Positions 9,254 through 18,216 of a DNA stretch of 64,000 nt are shown here, one piece after another (position 1 is the first letter of the stretch; every line of letters begins with the position of its first letter). The notes beneath the pieces are model-generated. The model made no database searches. It saw only the letters and a list, made by a program, of their open reading frames with translations, and had not been told where the DNA came from. The stretch lies in the NCBI GenBank assembly GCA_040216735.1, contig JAVJOO010000002.1:647118-711117 (forward strand), read 5' to 3'. The stretch comes from Alphaproteobacteria bacterium (GTDB lineage Bacteria > Pseudomonadota > Alphaproteobacteria > SHVP01). The position numbers and the translations under genes are program-made.

Positions 9254-10008
9254 CCGGTCGCCGCCAGTGCGTCGTCAACCGAGAGCCAGCGCACCTTCGT
9301 CGCAGTCTCTTCGAACAGCGTTTCCAAAAAAGCCCAGGCCGCCGGATCGTGAACCGCGTGATGGGTCAGAATTCCGATCGACCGGGCCACCTTCCCCTGT
9401 TGCCGCAACGCCGCCAGTCGATCCCGCAGCAACCCAACGACCTCTCTGTCGCCGGCATAACCGCGGTCACCGCGCCAGTCGATTATGTCGATTTCAACGT
9501 CGATGACTGTGATGCCCGTCACCGGCGGGTGTCCTGGGGGGGCCTTGGTGGAGAGGGCGCGGTAGCCGGCGGCGGCAAGCGCTGCGGTGGCCCGGGCACC
9601 GATTCGGTTCCACGGCGGCACGAAAACCGGCCTGCTGGCGTCACCGAATGCGGCGGCGACCCGATCCAACCCCTGACGCAGCTCGGATGCCATTGCCACG
9701 GCGTCACGGTGATCGCCAAACTCAGCTTTCTTCGCCCCCGCCGGCGCATGGTTTGTATGGGTAAAGCCGTGCGGCACGGCGGAAATGTCGGCGGCGTATC
9801 CCGAGACCCAGTCGGCGAACCCCGGCGCGAGCGATCCTGGAACGACCGCGAGACAAAGGGGAATGTGGCGATCCGCGCAGAGCGTAAGCAATGTGTCGAG
9901 CGCCGGCACCGGCCCGGTGGCGTCGTCGTCGCGCAACCAAAGCGCCGGGGCGGTGGACCATCGGCCCAACTCGTCGCGCAGGGCCTGCCAGGGATCGGGG
10001 TCGGTCAC
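9250..10008 (-). CDS. Polysaccharide deacetylase-like protein
   Basis: A protein of about 252 residues resembling NodB-fold carbohydrate deacetylases. It shows an N-terminal LRDDDATGP (acidic catalytic/metal residues), a central HGFTHTNH fitting the metal-binding HxxxH pattern, and VPPWNRI like the fold's later arginine/tryptophan motif. The frame continues upstream of 10008, but the natural start is the GTG at 10006-10008, which overlaps the TGA of the upstream glycosyltransferase (GTGA, 10005-10008). It is embedded between a glycosyltransferase and a membrane protein. Its expected job is removing acetyl groups from a glycan made by the neighbouring genes; the substrate is not known. Confidence 0.8.
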   Translation of the reverse strand: MTDPDPWQALRDELGRWSTAPALWLRDDDATGPVPALDTLLTLCADRHIPLCLAVVPGSLAPGFADWVSGYAADISAVPHGFTHTNHAPAGAKKAEFGDHRDAVAMASELRQGLDRVAAAFGDASRPVFVPPWNRIGARATAALAAAGYRALSTKAPPGHPPVTGITVIDVEIDIIDWRGDRGYAGDREVVGLLRDRLAALRQQGKVARSIGILTHHAVHDPAAWAFLETLFEETATKVRWLSVDDALAATG

Positions 10009-11168
10009 GCCCACGGTACAGCGTCGGCCCAGCCCGCGATCAACGTGGCGGTGACGTTTGCCCCGTCGGTGTCGATCGTCGTGTTGGCGGGCGGCGGTTG
10101 GCGCCACGCGTTGTCGACCGCCTGGGCAAGCGTTTCCGGGGTCAAGGCGCCCTCGGCCAGGACCTGGATCGGGGTCCGCTGGGCGAGTTCGCGGGCCCGC
10201 AAGGTCTGTTCTGTTTCCGCACCACCGGCATAGGGAACGATCACTGCCCGCGTTCCGGCCTCGAGAACTTCCATTACCGTGTTGTAACCGCCCTGGCTGA
10301 TCGACAAGGCGGCGTTGGTGATCAGCGCGGTGAAATCCGGCCGGGCGCGTTCGACGATAACGCCCGGTCCGGCGTGGGCGGCAAGGGCATCGAACGCGCT
10401 TGGATCGACACTGACCCCGACCAAGATGCGCCAGGTGCGATCCCGAAGGGTGCTTAACGGACGCGCTGCAATCGCCGTGCGCAGCAGATCGGCGCCCACG
10501 GCGCCCCCGCCCGCGGAAACAAGGACCTCATCGCGTCCTTGGCCGGTGTTGATCGCGCCGCGCCCGGTGCGATCGACGACATAGCCGGTGTAGTGCAGCT
10601 TGTCGCGAATCCGCTCGGCCAGGGGAAACGTTCGGTCGAAGGGGATCAAGCGCGCGTCGCCGTGGACGAGAACCCGGTCGAAATAGCGCTCCACCCGGTC
10701 CAGCATTTCTTCGTTGCGTTCGGGTTTGTCCTGCGCAACGAGAATGTCGCGCACCGAGGAGACGACGACCGGGCGCCGAGCGCTCGCGACCGCGTGGTGC
10801 AGCACGGGTTCTATTTCGAATCGCATTTGCCGGCGACCGAACGGGAACAGTTCGAACATCAAAACGTGAGCGTCGGCGGCGCGGTAGGCCTCGAACAGTG
10901 CGTCGGCACGCCGCTGCTTCCAGTCGGTGTCGATCGGACGGTCGTCCTCGTCCACGAGTTGCTTGAAGAAAAGGTCGGTGGCGCGGGTCGATGGCAGCTG
11001 CACCAGATGGGCTGCGCCGATATTGAGACCGGGAATGTCGTTGCCGCCGGAGACGACCGTGACCGCGAGCCCTTTCTCTTCCAGCGCCCTGGCAATCGTC
11101 GCGGCCCGCTTTAGGTGACCGATTCCGAGCAGGTGCTGGACATAAAAGAAGACCCGGCGCGCGCTCAT
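10005..11168 (-). CDS. Glycosyltransferase, MurG/GT28-like
   Basis: A 387-residue GT-B-fold protein. The N-terminus has the MurG-type GIGHLKRA loop, and the C-terminal half has the nucleotide-sugar region SISQGGYNTVMEVLEAGTRA followed by a conserved proline/glycine/glutamate block. These features match GT28-like transferases that move a sugar from a UDP donor. A second protein of similar plan, with GLGHLRRC and GGYNTFCEIL, is encoded at 14139-15389 in the same operon. Its ATG overlaps the phosphatase stop (ATGA, 11165-11168) and its stop overlaps the deacetylase start. Confidence 0.82.
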   Translation of the reverse strand: MSARRVFFYVQHLLGIGHLKRAATIARALEEKGLAVTVVSGGNDIPGLNIGAAHLVQLPSTRATDLFFKQLVDEDDRPIDTDWKQRRADALFEAYRAADAHVLMFELFPFGRRQMRFEIEPVLHHAVASARRPVVVSSVRDILVAQDKPERNEEMLDRVERYFDRVLVHGDARLIPFDRTFPLAERIRDKLHYTGYVVDRTGRGAINTGQGRDEVLVSAGGGAVGADLLRTAIAARPLSTLRDRTWRILVGVSVDPSAFDALAAHAGPGVIVERARPDFTALITNAALSISQGGYNTVMEVLEAGTRAVIVPYAGGAETEQTLRARELAQRTPIQVLAEGALTPETLAQAVDNAWRQPPPANTTIDTDGANVTATLIAGWADAVPWA

Positions 11169-11755
11169 CGCGAATCTGCCGACAGGGGAATGTTCATCTG
11201 GCGCACCCTAACGGTTCCGGGCGCGATATCGAACAGGTGGGCCGCTGCGCGGTGCAGTTTTATCGGCGGCTTGCCAACCATCGACCAGCCAAACGCGGTT
11301 GCCATCACGACCCTGATCACGCCGAGGTGGGTGACCGCTACGGCCGCCTCGTCGCGCGCGGCGAGCTCTTCGATCCAGGGCCGGATTCGGGCCAGCACCT
11401 CGCGCGGCGATTCGCCGCCGTCGGGGCGGAAGTCAAAACCTCGGTCTTCGTTCTCAGTCATTTTAACGCCGTGGGTCGCGCGCAGATCGGCGATCGTCCG
11501 GCCTTCCCAACTGCCCCAGGACATTTCGATCAGGCGCGGCTCGACCTGGCTCCCACCACACAGCAAGGCGGCGGTCTCCTGCGCGCGCTCGAGCGGGCTT
11601 GCATAGACCGATAGTCCTTCGAGGCCGGTGGGCAAACGCCACTGCGCCACCGCCGCGCGGCCCGCGTCGTCGAGGGGGACATCGGTCCGGCCTTGCGTAC
11701 GTTTTTGTGCATTCCAAGTTGTCGGGCCGTGACGAATCAGCGCCAGCAAAGTCAT
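11165..11755 (-). CDS. Histidine phosphatase (phosphoglycerate-mutase-like)
   Basis: A 196-residue protein of the histidine phosphatase superfamily. The phospho-accepting histidine is in LIRHGPTTWN near the N-terminus, followed by the arginine/glutamine QGRTDVPL segment. The acidic catalytic residue region is EMSWGSWEG and the second catalytic histidine is in AVTHLGVIR. The length suits a GpmB/CobC-type phosphatase. Four-base overlaps on both sides tie it to the flanking glycosyltransferases, so it probably removes phosphate from a sugar or glycan intermediate of this operon rather than acting in glycolysis. That role is inferred from context. Confidence 0.88.
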   Translation of the reverse strand: MTLLALIRHGPTTWNAQKRTQGRTDVPLDDAGRAAVAQWRLPTGLEGLSVYASPLERAQETAALLCGGSQVEPRLIEMSWGSWEGRTIADLRATHGVKMTENEDRGFDFRPDGGESPREVLARIRPWIEELAARDEAAVAVTHLGVIRVVMATAFGWSMVGKPPIKLHRAAAHLFDIAPGTVRVRQMNIPLSADSR

Positions 11756-12882
11756 GGCGGGCCCTGGTGCAGGGGGGCTAGAAGGTCGCGAAGGCGCGTG
11801 GCGGCGGGCTGCAAAGACCGCGCATGAGCGACGAATGCCGCGGCTTCGCGCGCCATCGTCGCCCGGAGGGCCGCGTCCTTGAGGAGCTGTTTGGTCATCA
11901 CCGCGAGGCCCCTGGCGTTGCGGGGTGGCCCAAGGAGACCGGTCACCCCGTCTTCGACAACGTCGGGGACGCCGCGCTCATTCCCGCCGACGACCGGGCA
12001 CCCGGCGGCCTGGGCTTCAAGAAACGCCATGCCGAAAGCCTCGTCGACCGCGGGCCACAGATAGACGTCGGCGGCGGCATAAAAGGGCGGCAGATCCTCG
12101 GGGGCGCAGGCGCCAACAAACCGGACCCGGTCATTCCAAGGTGCCAGCGCGGCCTTAATTTCTGCCGCTGCCGGTCCGTCGCCGACAATAAGATATCCGA
12201 AATCGCTCGGTCCGATCTCGGCGAGGATCTGGGCAATCACCCGGTAGGAGTCCCGCTTGGCATCCTCCCGCATCATCGCGACGGTCAGGAGCCAGGGGGT
12301 GCCGGGGTCGAGGGCGTAGTCGGTTGCGAGACGTTCCCGCCAGGCCTGTCGCTGCGCTGCCGCAGCGGCGTAGGGGGTGTGGTCGATAAAGGGGGGAAAG
12401 AACACATTGCGCTGGGGCACCCGAATCAAAGGGGTAATGCAGTTCATGTCGAGCCGCGTCGGGCTGAGGATCAAGTCAGCGGCGGCAATGGCCGCGCCGG
12501 TCGCGTCGTGGCCGAGCGCCCAGGGACCGTTCGCGCGCTTGGGCGCATGGGAAGCCTCCGCGATGACGTAGGGGATCGCCAAGGCTTTGCACACGGCTGG
12601 GCCGATCCAGTCGGGTGCCTTGTAATAGACATGGTAGGTGAACCACAGATCGGGGGGATCGTTGCGCCAGGCCGCGATCAGCCGCTCGGCCTCGCGTGCG
12701 GCTGCCTGTCGGCATGCAGGAGTCCCACCTGGGTCGCGGGTCCACGTGCGTAGATCGGAGGCGACCGTCGCCGTGTAGCCGGCTTGGCCAAGCGCCGCCA
12801 AGAACAGCCGTGCGATGCTGCGGTCGCCGGAGGGGACCGCGTGGCCGGGAGGCTTCATCGGTGCATAGAACGCGGCGCGCAT
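11752..12882 (-). CDS. Glycosyltransferase family 4
   Basis: A GT-B retaining glycosyltransferase of about 376 residues. The C-terminal half has the GT4 donor-site EX7E pattern in DEAFGMAFLEAQAAGCPVV, then a VPDVVEDGVTG segment. The frame extends to 12954, but ATG 12880-12882 gives a normal GT4 N-terminus (MRAAFYAPMKPP) and lies one base from the upstream gene's stop. Its own stop overlaps the phosphatase ATG (ATGA, 11752-11755). The donor and acceptor sugars are not readable from sequence. Confidence 0.88.
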   Translation of the reverse strand: MRAAFYAPMKPPGHAVPSGDRSIARLFLAALGQAGYTATVASDLRTWTRDPGGTPACRQAAAREAERLIAAWRNDPPDLWFTYHVYYKAPDWIGPAVCKALAIPYVIAEASHAPKRANGPWALGHDATGAAIAAADLILSPTRLDMNCITPLIRVPQRNVFFPPFIDHTPYAAAAAQRQAWRERLATDYALDPGTPWLLTVAMMREDAKRDSYRVIAQILAEIGPSDFGYLIVGDGPAAAEIKAALAPWNDRVRFVGACAPEDLPPFYAAADVYLWPAVDEAFGMAFLEAQAAGCPVVGGNERGVPDVVEDGVTGLLGPPRNARGLAVMTKQLLKDAALRATMAREAAAFVAHARSLQPAATRLRDLLAPLHQGPP

Positions 12883-12883
12883 A

Positions 12884-14134
12884 TTACTCGGCGGCAAGGC
12901 GGCGGCGCAGCCCGAAGCGCTCGGCAAGGACGGCGAGACCCGGATCGATCCCAAACTGGGTTCGTACGCGCCGTTCGCCCGCCGCGCCGAGCCGTACCCG
13001 CAACGTCGGATCGCTGATTAACTCGACCAGCGCATCGGCCAGCGCCTGGGGGCGGTCGGGGGGAACCAAGCGCCCGGTTTCGCGGTCGGCGATGAGCTCG
13101 GGAATCGCGGCGGTATCGCTGGCGATACAAGCCAGACCCTGGCTTTGGGCTTCCATGAGGACGTTGGGCAGGCCGTCGCGGTCGCCGCTCTGCGCCACGC
13201 GGCTGGCCAACACGAAGAGATCGGCCTCGCGGTACAGCTGCAGCACATCGGCTTGGGCGAGGGCGCCGCGGAAATCGACATGGTCGGCGACATGCAGGTC
13301 GCGGGCGAGGCCGCGCAACGCAGCGGACAGTGCGCCGCCACCGACGTGGACAAAGCGCCAATGCACCGTCGCCGGGATTCGCGCCAGCGCCTGGAGCAAG
13401 ATGTCATATCCTTTTTTCTCAACGGCGCGGCCGACCGACAGAATCACCACGGGATTGTAGGGGTCGCTGCCATCGTTCATCGCGCGGCTGCCGGGCGCCG
13501 GCGGGAAACGCTCGAGGTCGAGACCGTGATAGGACAGCGCGACTCTGCCCACCGGCGCCAGCCCCGCAAGATGGTCGCGGTGCCCCGCTGTGCAAGTGAC
13601 GACCCAGTCGGCATCGGCCAGCTTCTCGCGTTTCTCCCAAGTTGGAATGGTCCAGATGTCCTTTGCGTGGGCGGAGAAGGAAAACGGTAGACCGCGCATG
13701 ACCGCGGCGTAACGCGCGACCGAGCCGGGTGTGTGCATGAAGTGGGCATGCAACCGCACGATGGTCGTGGGTGCCTCGGTAGCCAGAACCAGTGCCTGGC
13801 CGAAACGGCGTATGCGGTTGGGCGTCGCGTCGCGGCGAAGGTCGCGCCACCACAGACGCTGCGCCGCGCGGTAGCCCGGCAGCTTGCGCGCCGCACGCCA
13901 TCCGCGCAAAACGCGCAGCGGTTCCTGGTAGAGGTATTCTGGGAGGTACAGCACGGGTGCGCGGATTTCGCGGTGAATCGGGTGGGTCGCCGGGTCGGTC
14001 GGCCGGCGCAGCGAGACGATGCGGATGTCGAGGCCGCGCGCTTCAAGGGCGCGAATCTCCTGGGCGATGAAGGTCTCGGAAAGTCTGGGATATCCCTTGA
14101 GAACGAATGCGACCGGGCCGGTCACCGAAGCCAC
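12884..14134 (-). CDS. Glycosyltransferase family 4
   Basis: A GT4-type glycosyltransferase of about 416 residues. The N-terminal acceptor domain opens with KGYPRLSETFIAQEI, a motif frequent in exopolysaccharide GTs. The middle has VGRAVEKKGYD. The donor-site pattern is in RDGLPNVLMEAQSQG, followed by IPELIADRETGRLVPP. The frame opens at 14185, inside the upstream gene. GTG 14132-14134 or GTG 14123-14125, just after the upstream stop (14139), are the credible starts. The gene is separated from the next GT4 gene by one base. Confidence 0.87.
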   Translation of the reverse strand: MASVTGPVAFVLKGYPRLSETFIAQEIRALEARGLDIRIVSLRRPTDPATHPIHREIRAPVLYLPEYLYQEPLRVLRGWRAARKLPGYRAAQRLWWRDLRRDATPNRIRRFGQALVLATEAPTTIVRLHAHFMHTPGSVARYAAVMRGLPFSFSAHAKDIWTIPTWEKREKLADADWVVTCTAGHRDHLAGLAPVGRVALSYHGLDLERFPPAPGSRAMNDGSDPYNPVVILSVGRAVEKKGYDILLQALARIPATVHWRFVHVGGGALSAALRGLARDLHVADHVDFRGALAQADVLQLYREADLFVLASRVAQSGDRDGLPNVLMEAQSQGLACIASDTAAIPELIADRETGRLVPPDRPQALADALVELISDPTLRVRLGAAGERRVRTQFGIDPGLAVLAERFGLRRRLAAE

Positions 14135-14138
14135 GGGG

Positions 14139-15389
14139 TCACGCCTGGCGGGGAATCTGATCGTCGTTTGCGGCCGTGGCCACATCGGTCACCCAGGGCT
14201 GAATTAGGCGGTTGACGTTTTCCAGGCCTTCCAGGAGACCGGGCACCACGACGTCCGACGGGCATTTTTGCCGTGGCAGCGCGCGAATAGCGGCGGCCAT
14301 GATCTTGGGGTCCAGCGTTCCGGTGGCTTCGAGCATCCGGATCAGGCCGAGTTCCTGTGCGCGCGAAGCGCGAATGTACTGCTCCATGCGCGGTTCGGTG
14401 CGCGGCACGACGATCGCGCGTTTATCGAGCGAGAGGATTTCGCAAAACGTGTTGTAGCCGCCCATAGCGATAATCCCGGCGGCATTCGCTTCCAGCGATT
14501 CCATCTGCGGGTCAAAGGTGATTGCCTCGACCCGCTTTAACTTGGAGGCTCGCCGCTTGAAGTCGTCCTGGCGTTCGGGCTGCATGAATGGCCCCAACAC
14601 CAAAAGCGCCGGGTAGGGCAACAACGGATCGCTTTCGTAGGCGCGCAACACCCACTCGATGAGTTCCTCGCCGTCGCCGCCGCCACCGGTTGTCACCAGA
14701 AGGTAGGGTTCTTTGGTCACCTCGGGCGCCGCCCGCGGCAATGCCGTCTGTGGGACGTTGCGGCGCAGGTAACCGGTATAGGTCATCTTGTCGGCGACGC
14801 TGCGGGGCATCGGCAGATCGGCCAACGGCTCACAGATCTGCGGCAAACCGTAGATCCAGATTTCGTCATAGAGACGGCGCAGCGCGGGCATCGCGTTCTT
14901 GCGCTGCCATTCTGGGGCAAGCAGCGTCGGCGAGTCCATCACGTCGCGCAGGCCGAGCACCAAGCGGGTGCCGCGCTCCTTGAGCATTTCAAGAGTTTCG
15001 GTCACCTCGCCGCGCAGACCCAAAGGTTCCTTGTCGACGATGAAGACATCGGGGTCGAAAATATCCGCGGTGTGGCGGATGATCGACGAGCGCATCGATA
15101 GCGTTTTCTCGAGGTCGATGTCGAGGTTCAACGTCGTGTATTCGCCGTTGCGCAATTTGATGACGCCTGGCACTCGGACGAAATCAACCCGCGCGCGAAA
15201 ATCGAAACTCCCGATAATGGGCGACCCCGACAGGATCAAGACCGAGAGGTGCTCGTACTCGCGGACCAACGAATGGGCGATCGCGCGACATCGCCGCAAA
15301 TGACCCAGGCCCATGGTGTCGTGGCTGTAGATCAGGACGCGGGCGCTGGCCCCGTCTCCGTCCCGCCGCTTGGTTTCCTCTCGTCGCAT
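14139..15389 (-). CDS. Glycosyltransferase, MurG/GT28-like; first gene of glycan operon
   Basis: A 416-residue GT-B-fold protein with SHDTMGLGHLRRC near residue 25, TTGGGGDGEEL in the middle and MGGYNTFCEIL in the donor region near residue 315, followed by an arginine/glutamate block. It is a second MurG-like member alongside 10005-11168; the two are diverged paralogs or at least the same fold class. It begins the minus-strand operon that runs to 8774. The 128 bases to the divergent ABC gene must hold both promoters. Confidence 0.82.
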   Translation of the reverse strand: MRREETKRRDGDGASARVLIYSHDTMGLGHLRRCRAIAHSLVREYEHLSVLILSGSPIIGSFDFRARVDFVRVPGVIKLRNGEYTTLNLDIDLEKTLSMRSSIIRHTADIFDPDVFIVDKEPLGLRGEVTETLEMLKERGTRLVLGLRDVMDSPTLLAPEWQRKNAMPALRRLYDEIWIYGLPQICEPLADLPMPRSVADKMTYTGYLRRNVPQTALPRAAPEVTKEPYLLVTTGGGGDGEELIEWVLRAYESDPLLPYPALLVLGPFMQPERQDDFKRRASKLKRVEAITFDPQMESLEANAAGIIAMGGYNTFCEILSLDKRAIVVPRTEPRMEQYIRASRAQELGLIRMLEATGTLDPKIMAAAIRALPRQKCPSDVVVPGLLEGLENVNRLIQPWVTDVATAANDDQIPRQA

Positions 15390-15517
15390 GGCCGGGACTA
15401 TGGCATAGCCGCAAAGGCTGGCCCAAACGCAAATTTTGTCTATGCTGCCGAAGCTTAGACAAAGTGTAGGAACGGTGCCCGCGGTGGGGGGCGGTACCGG
15501 GCGGGGCGAGCGCGTTC

Positions 15518-18205
15518 ATGGAACATAGTATTTTCAAGTACATCCTGCGCTACAGCGCGCGGCAACAGCTCAACTTGACCATGCTGGCCGCCATTTCTTT
15601 CCCCTTTGTGTACGCTTTCTATGAGTTGCCCAAGCTCATCATCAACAAAGCGATCCAGGCAAACCCGGAGGACTTCCCACGCCCGTTTGAGTTGTTTGGG
15701 TTCGACCTGAGCGCAATCGGAATCCCCGACGTCGGCCAACTGCCTTGGTTGTTTTCGCTGTGCGGACTGTTCTTGGTGCTGGTTCTAATCAACCAGGGCT
15801 TCAAGTACGTCATCAACGTTTACAAGGGATTGACCGGCGAGCGGATGCTGCGGCGGTTGCGCTACGACCTCTACAGCCGGGTCCTACGCTTCCCCAAGAG
15901 CACTTTCCGGAACATGTCCCAGGGCGAGATCATCCCGATGATCACGGCCGAGGTCGAGCCGCTTGGCGGCTTTATCGGCGATGCCTATTCGCAGCCCGCG
16001 TTCCAGGGCGGCCAACTGCTGGTCATTCTAGGGTTCCTGTTTGCCCAGGACTGGCGGATGGCGGCGGCGGCGGTCGCTCTGTACCCGTTGCAGCTCTATA
16101 TCATTCCCAAGCTCCAGCGCCGGGTGAATCTGCTTGGCAAGGAACGTGTCCGCTTGGTGCGTCAGCTTTCCGATCGGATCGGCGAAACGGTGAACGGCGT
16201 CGAGGACATCCATGTCCACGATACGTCGCGCCGCGAACGTGCGGAGTTCTCGCGCCGGTTGGGGGCGATCTTCACGGTTCGCTACAAGATCTACCGGCAA
16301 AAATTCGTCATCAAATTTCTCAATAACTTTATCCAGCAGCTCGGACCGTTCTTTTTCTACTCGATCGGTGGCTACCTCGCGATCAACGGTCAACTTGAGG
16401 TCGGAACCCTGGTGGCGGCGATCACGGCGCACAAGGATCTCGCCGCACCTTGGAAGGAATTGCTGAACTACTACCAACAGCAGGCTGATGCGCGGATCAA
16501 ATACGAGGTGGTGATCTCGCAGTTCGAACCGGCCGGTCTGCTCGACGCCGAAATGCAAGACCGCGAACCGGAGACGGTCGAGCCTCTGCGGGGCGACGCG
16601 GCATTGGTCAATGTCACACTGTATGACGATCAGGAAACCGCGGTCGTCGATAGCGCCAACCTGAAGTTCAGTCTAGGCGAGCGATTGGCGCTCGTCGGTT
16701 CGCCGGGCAGCGGGCGCGAAGATGTCGCCATGCTGCTAGCGCGCTTGGTCTTACCTTCATCGGGATCGATCACCGTCGGCGGGACCGACTTGGCGACTGC
16801 ACCCGAAGCCGTTGTCGGCCGGCGTATGGCCTATGTCGGCCCCGGTGGGTTCGTCTTTGCCGCAACGGTCGGCGACAACCTGTATTACGGGCTGCGGCAT
16901 CGGCAGCTCGGGGAAAACAAAGACGAAGAGGCTGCGCGGACGCATGAAGCGGCGATGGCCGAGGCCGAAGCGTCCGGCAATGCCGTCGACGACATGGGCG
17001 CGGAGTGGACCGACTACGCGGCGGCGGGGACCGACGGTGCAGAAACCTTGGCCGAGCGCGCCCTCGATGTCCTCGATATGGTTGAACTGACGAGCGACGT
17101 CTATCAGTTCGGTCTGCGCGGCTTGATCGACCCGACATCCGAACCCGAAATCGCCGCGGCGGTGTTGCGCGCACGCATTCGACTTCGCGAACGGCTCGAT
17201 GCGGACGAAACCGCGGGGCACCTCGTCGAACGCTTCGATCTAGCCCTCTACAACCGCAACGCGACGGTGGGCGAGAACCTGCTGTTCGGCAATCCGGTCG
17301 GGGATGCGTTCAACATGGACCGGTTGGGCGAGAACCCTTACGTGCTTGAGGTATTGGATAAGGCGGGCTTGACCGAGCGGATGCTTCAAACCGGCCATCA
17401 AGTTGCCGCGACGATGGTCGAACTCTTCGCCGACCTGCCGCCCGACCACGAATTCTTCCAGCAGTTCAGCTTTATTTCGTCGGAAGATTTGCCGGTCTAT
17501 CAGGCCATTCTGGGCCGCGTCGGCAAGGATCACCTCGACCAACTCAAGCCCGACGAGCGATCGCGGCTTCTGTCTTTGCCGTTCCTCTTAATCCCGGCGC
17601 GCCATCGCCTAGGTGTTGTGAACGAGGATTTTCAAGCGCTGGTTCTCGAGGCGCGCAAGATGTTCTCGGAGAACATGCCGGACGACCTCCGCGGCAAGAT
17701 CGAATTTTACGAAGCTGACAACTACATTGCCGCGAGCAACCTGCAGGACAATATTTTGTTCGGTAAGGTTTCCTACGGTGAGGCCGAGGCCGCGTCGCGG
17801 GTCGGCCAGTTGCTTTCCGACGTGATTGCCGAGACCGGCCTGCGCGAGACGGTGGTGCGGGTGGGTCTCAATTTCCATGTTGGAATTGGGGGGACGCGGC
17901 TGACCCCGGCCCAACGGCAAAAGTTGATTCTAGCCCGTTCGGTGATCAAACGCCCGGATCTCCTGGTCGTAGCCGACGGTCTCGCATCGGTCGATCCGGG
18001 GACCCTAGGGCGGATCGCCGGCCGGGTCACCAAGGAGTTCGAAGGGCGCGGATTGGTTTGGCTGGTACAGTCGGCTGAAATGGCGGCGCTGTTCGATCGT
18101 GTGGTGGTGATGAGAAGCGGTAAGATGGTTAAGTCAGGGACCTACGAGGAGCTCGATGCCTCGGGCGACGGTTTTGCCAAACTCATCGACGATAAAGTTT
18201 CTTAG
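15518..18205 (+). CDS. ABC exporter-like protein with degenerate, expanded nucleotide-binding region
   Basis: An 895-residue protein. Residues 1 to about 330 form an ABC-exporter transmembrane domain with about six membrane segments. The region after 360 resembles an ATPase domain whose key motifs have decayed. The Walker A position reads GSPGSGRE (394-401), with no Lys and no Ser/Thr. The signature position is GGTRLTPAQRQK and the Walker B position is LLVVADGLASVD. Between Walker A and the signature there are about 450 residues instead of about 100, containing three related blocks: ATVGDNLYYG (449-458), ATVGENLLFG (582-591) and ASNLQDNILFG (739-749). Each resembles the post-Q-loop segment of exporters. 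One uninterrupted frame, so not a frameshift product. It is followed 11 bases later by a cNMP-binding gene. Transported substrate unknown; the divergent glycan operon suggests a glycan or lipid-linked sugar. Confidence 0.85.
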   Translation: MEHSIFKYILRYSARQQLNLTMLAAISFPFVYAFYELPKLIINKAIQANPEDFPRPFELFGFDLSAIGIPDVGQLPWLFSLCGLFLVLVLINQGFKYVINVYKGLTGERMLRRLRYDLYSRVLRFPKSTFRNMSQGEIIPMITAEVEPLGGFIGDAYSQPAFQGGQLLVILGFLFAQDWRMAAAAVALYPLQLYIIPKLQRRVNLLGKERVRLVRQLSDRIGETVNGVEDIHVHDTSRRERAEFSRRLGAIFTVRYKIYRQKFVIKFLNNFIQQLGPFFFYSIGGYLAINGQLEVGTLVAAITAHKDLAAPWKELLNYYQQQADARIKYEVVISQFEPAGLLDAEMQDREPETVEPLRGDAALVNVTLYDDQETAVVDSANLKFSLGERLALVGSPGSGREDVAMLLARLVLPSSGSITVGGTDLATAPEAVVGRRMAYVGPGGFVFAATVGDNLYYGLRHRQLGENKDEEAARTHEAAMAEAEASGNAVDDMGAEWTDYAAAGTDGAETLAERALDVLDMVELTSDVYQFGLRGLIDPTSEPEIAAAVLRARIRLRERLDADETAGHLVERFDLALYNRNATVGENLLFGNPVGDAFNMDRLGENPYVLEVLDKAGLTERMLQTGHQVAATMVELFADLPPDHEFFQQFSFISSEDLPVYQAILGRVGKDHLDQLKPDERSRLLSLPFLLIPARHRLGVVNEDFQALVLEARKMFSENMPDDLRGKIEFYEADNYIAASNLQDNILFGKVSYGEAEAASRVGQLLSDVIAETGLRETVVRVGLNFHVGIGGTRLTPAQRQKLILARSVIKRPDLLVVADGLASVDPGTLGRIAGRVTKEFEGRGLVWLVQSAEMAALFDRVVVMRSGKMVKSGTYEELDASGDGFAKLIDDKVS

Positions 18206-18216
18206 GGGAGAAACGT

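Noticed and set aside
15518-18205. Frameshift or fusion artefact as the explanation for the long ABC protein
   Set aside because: The 895 codons are open throughout, with coding-like composition and three related motifs spread along the insertion, so a sequencing error is unlikely.
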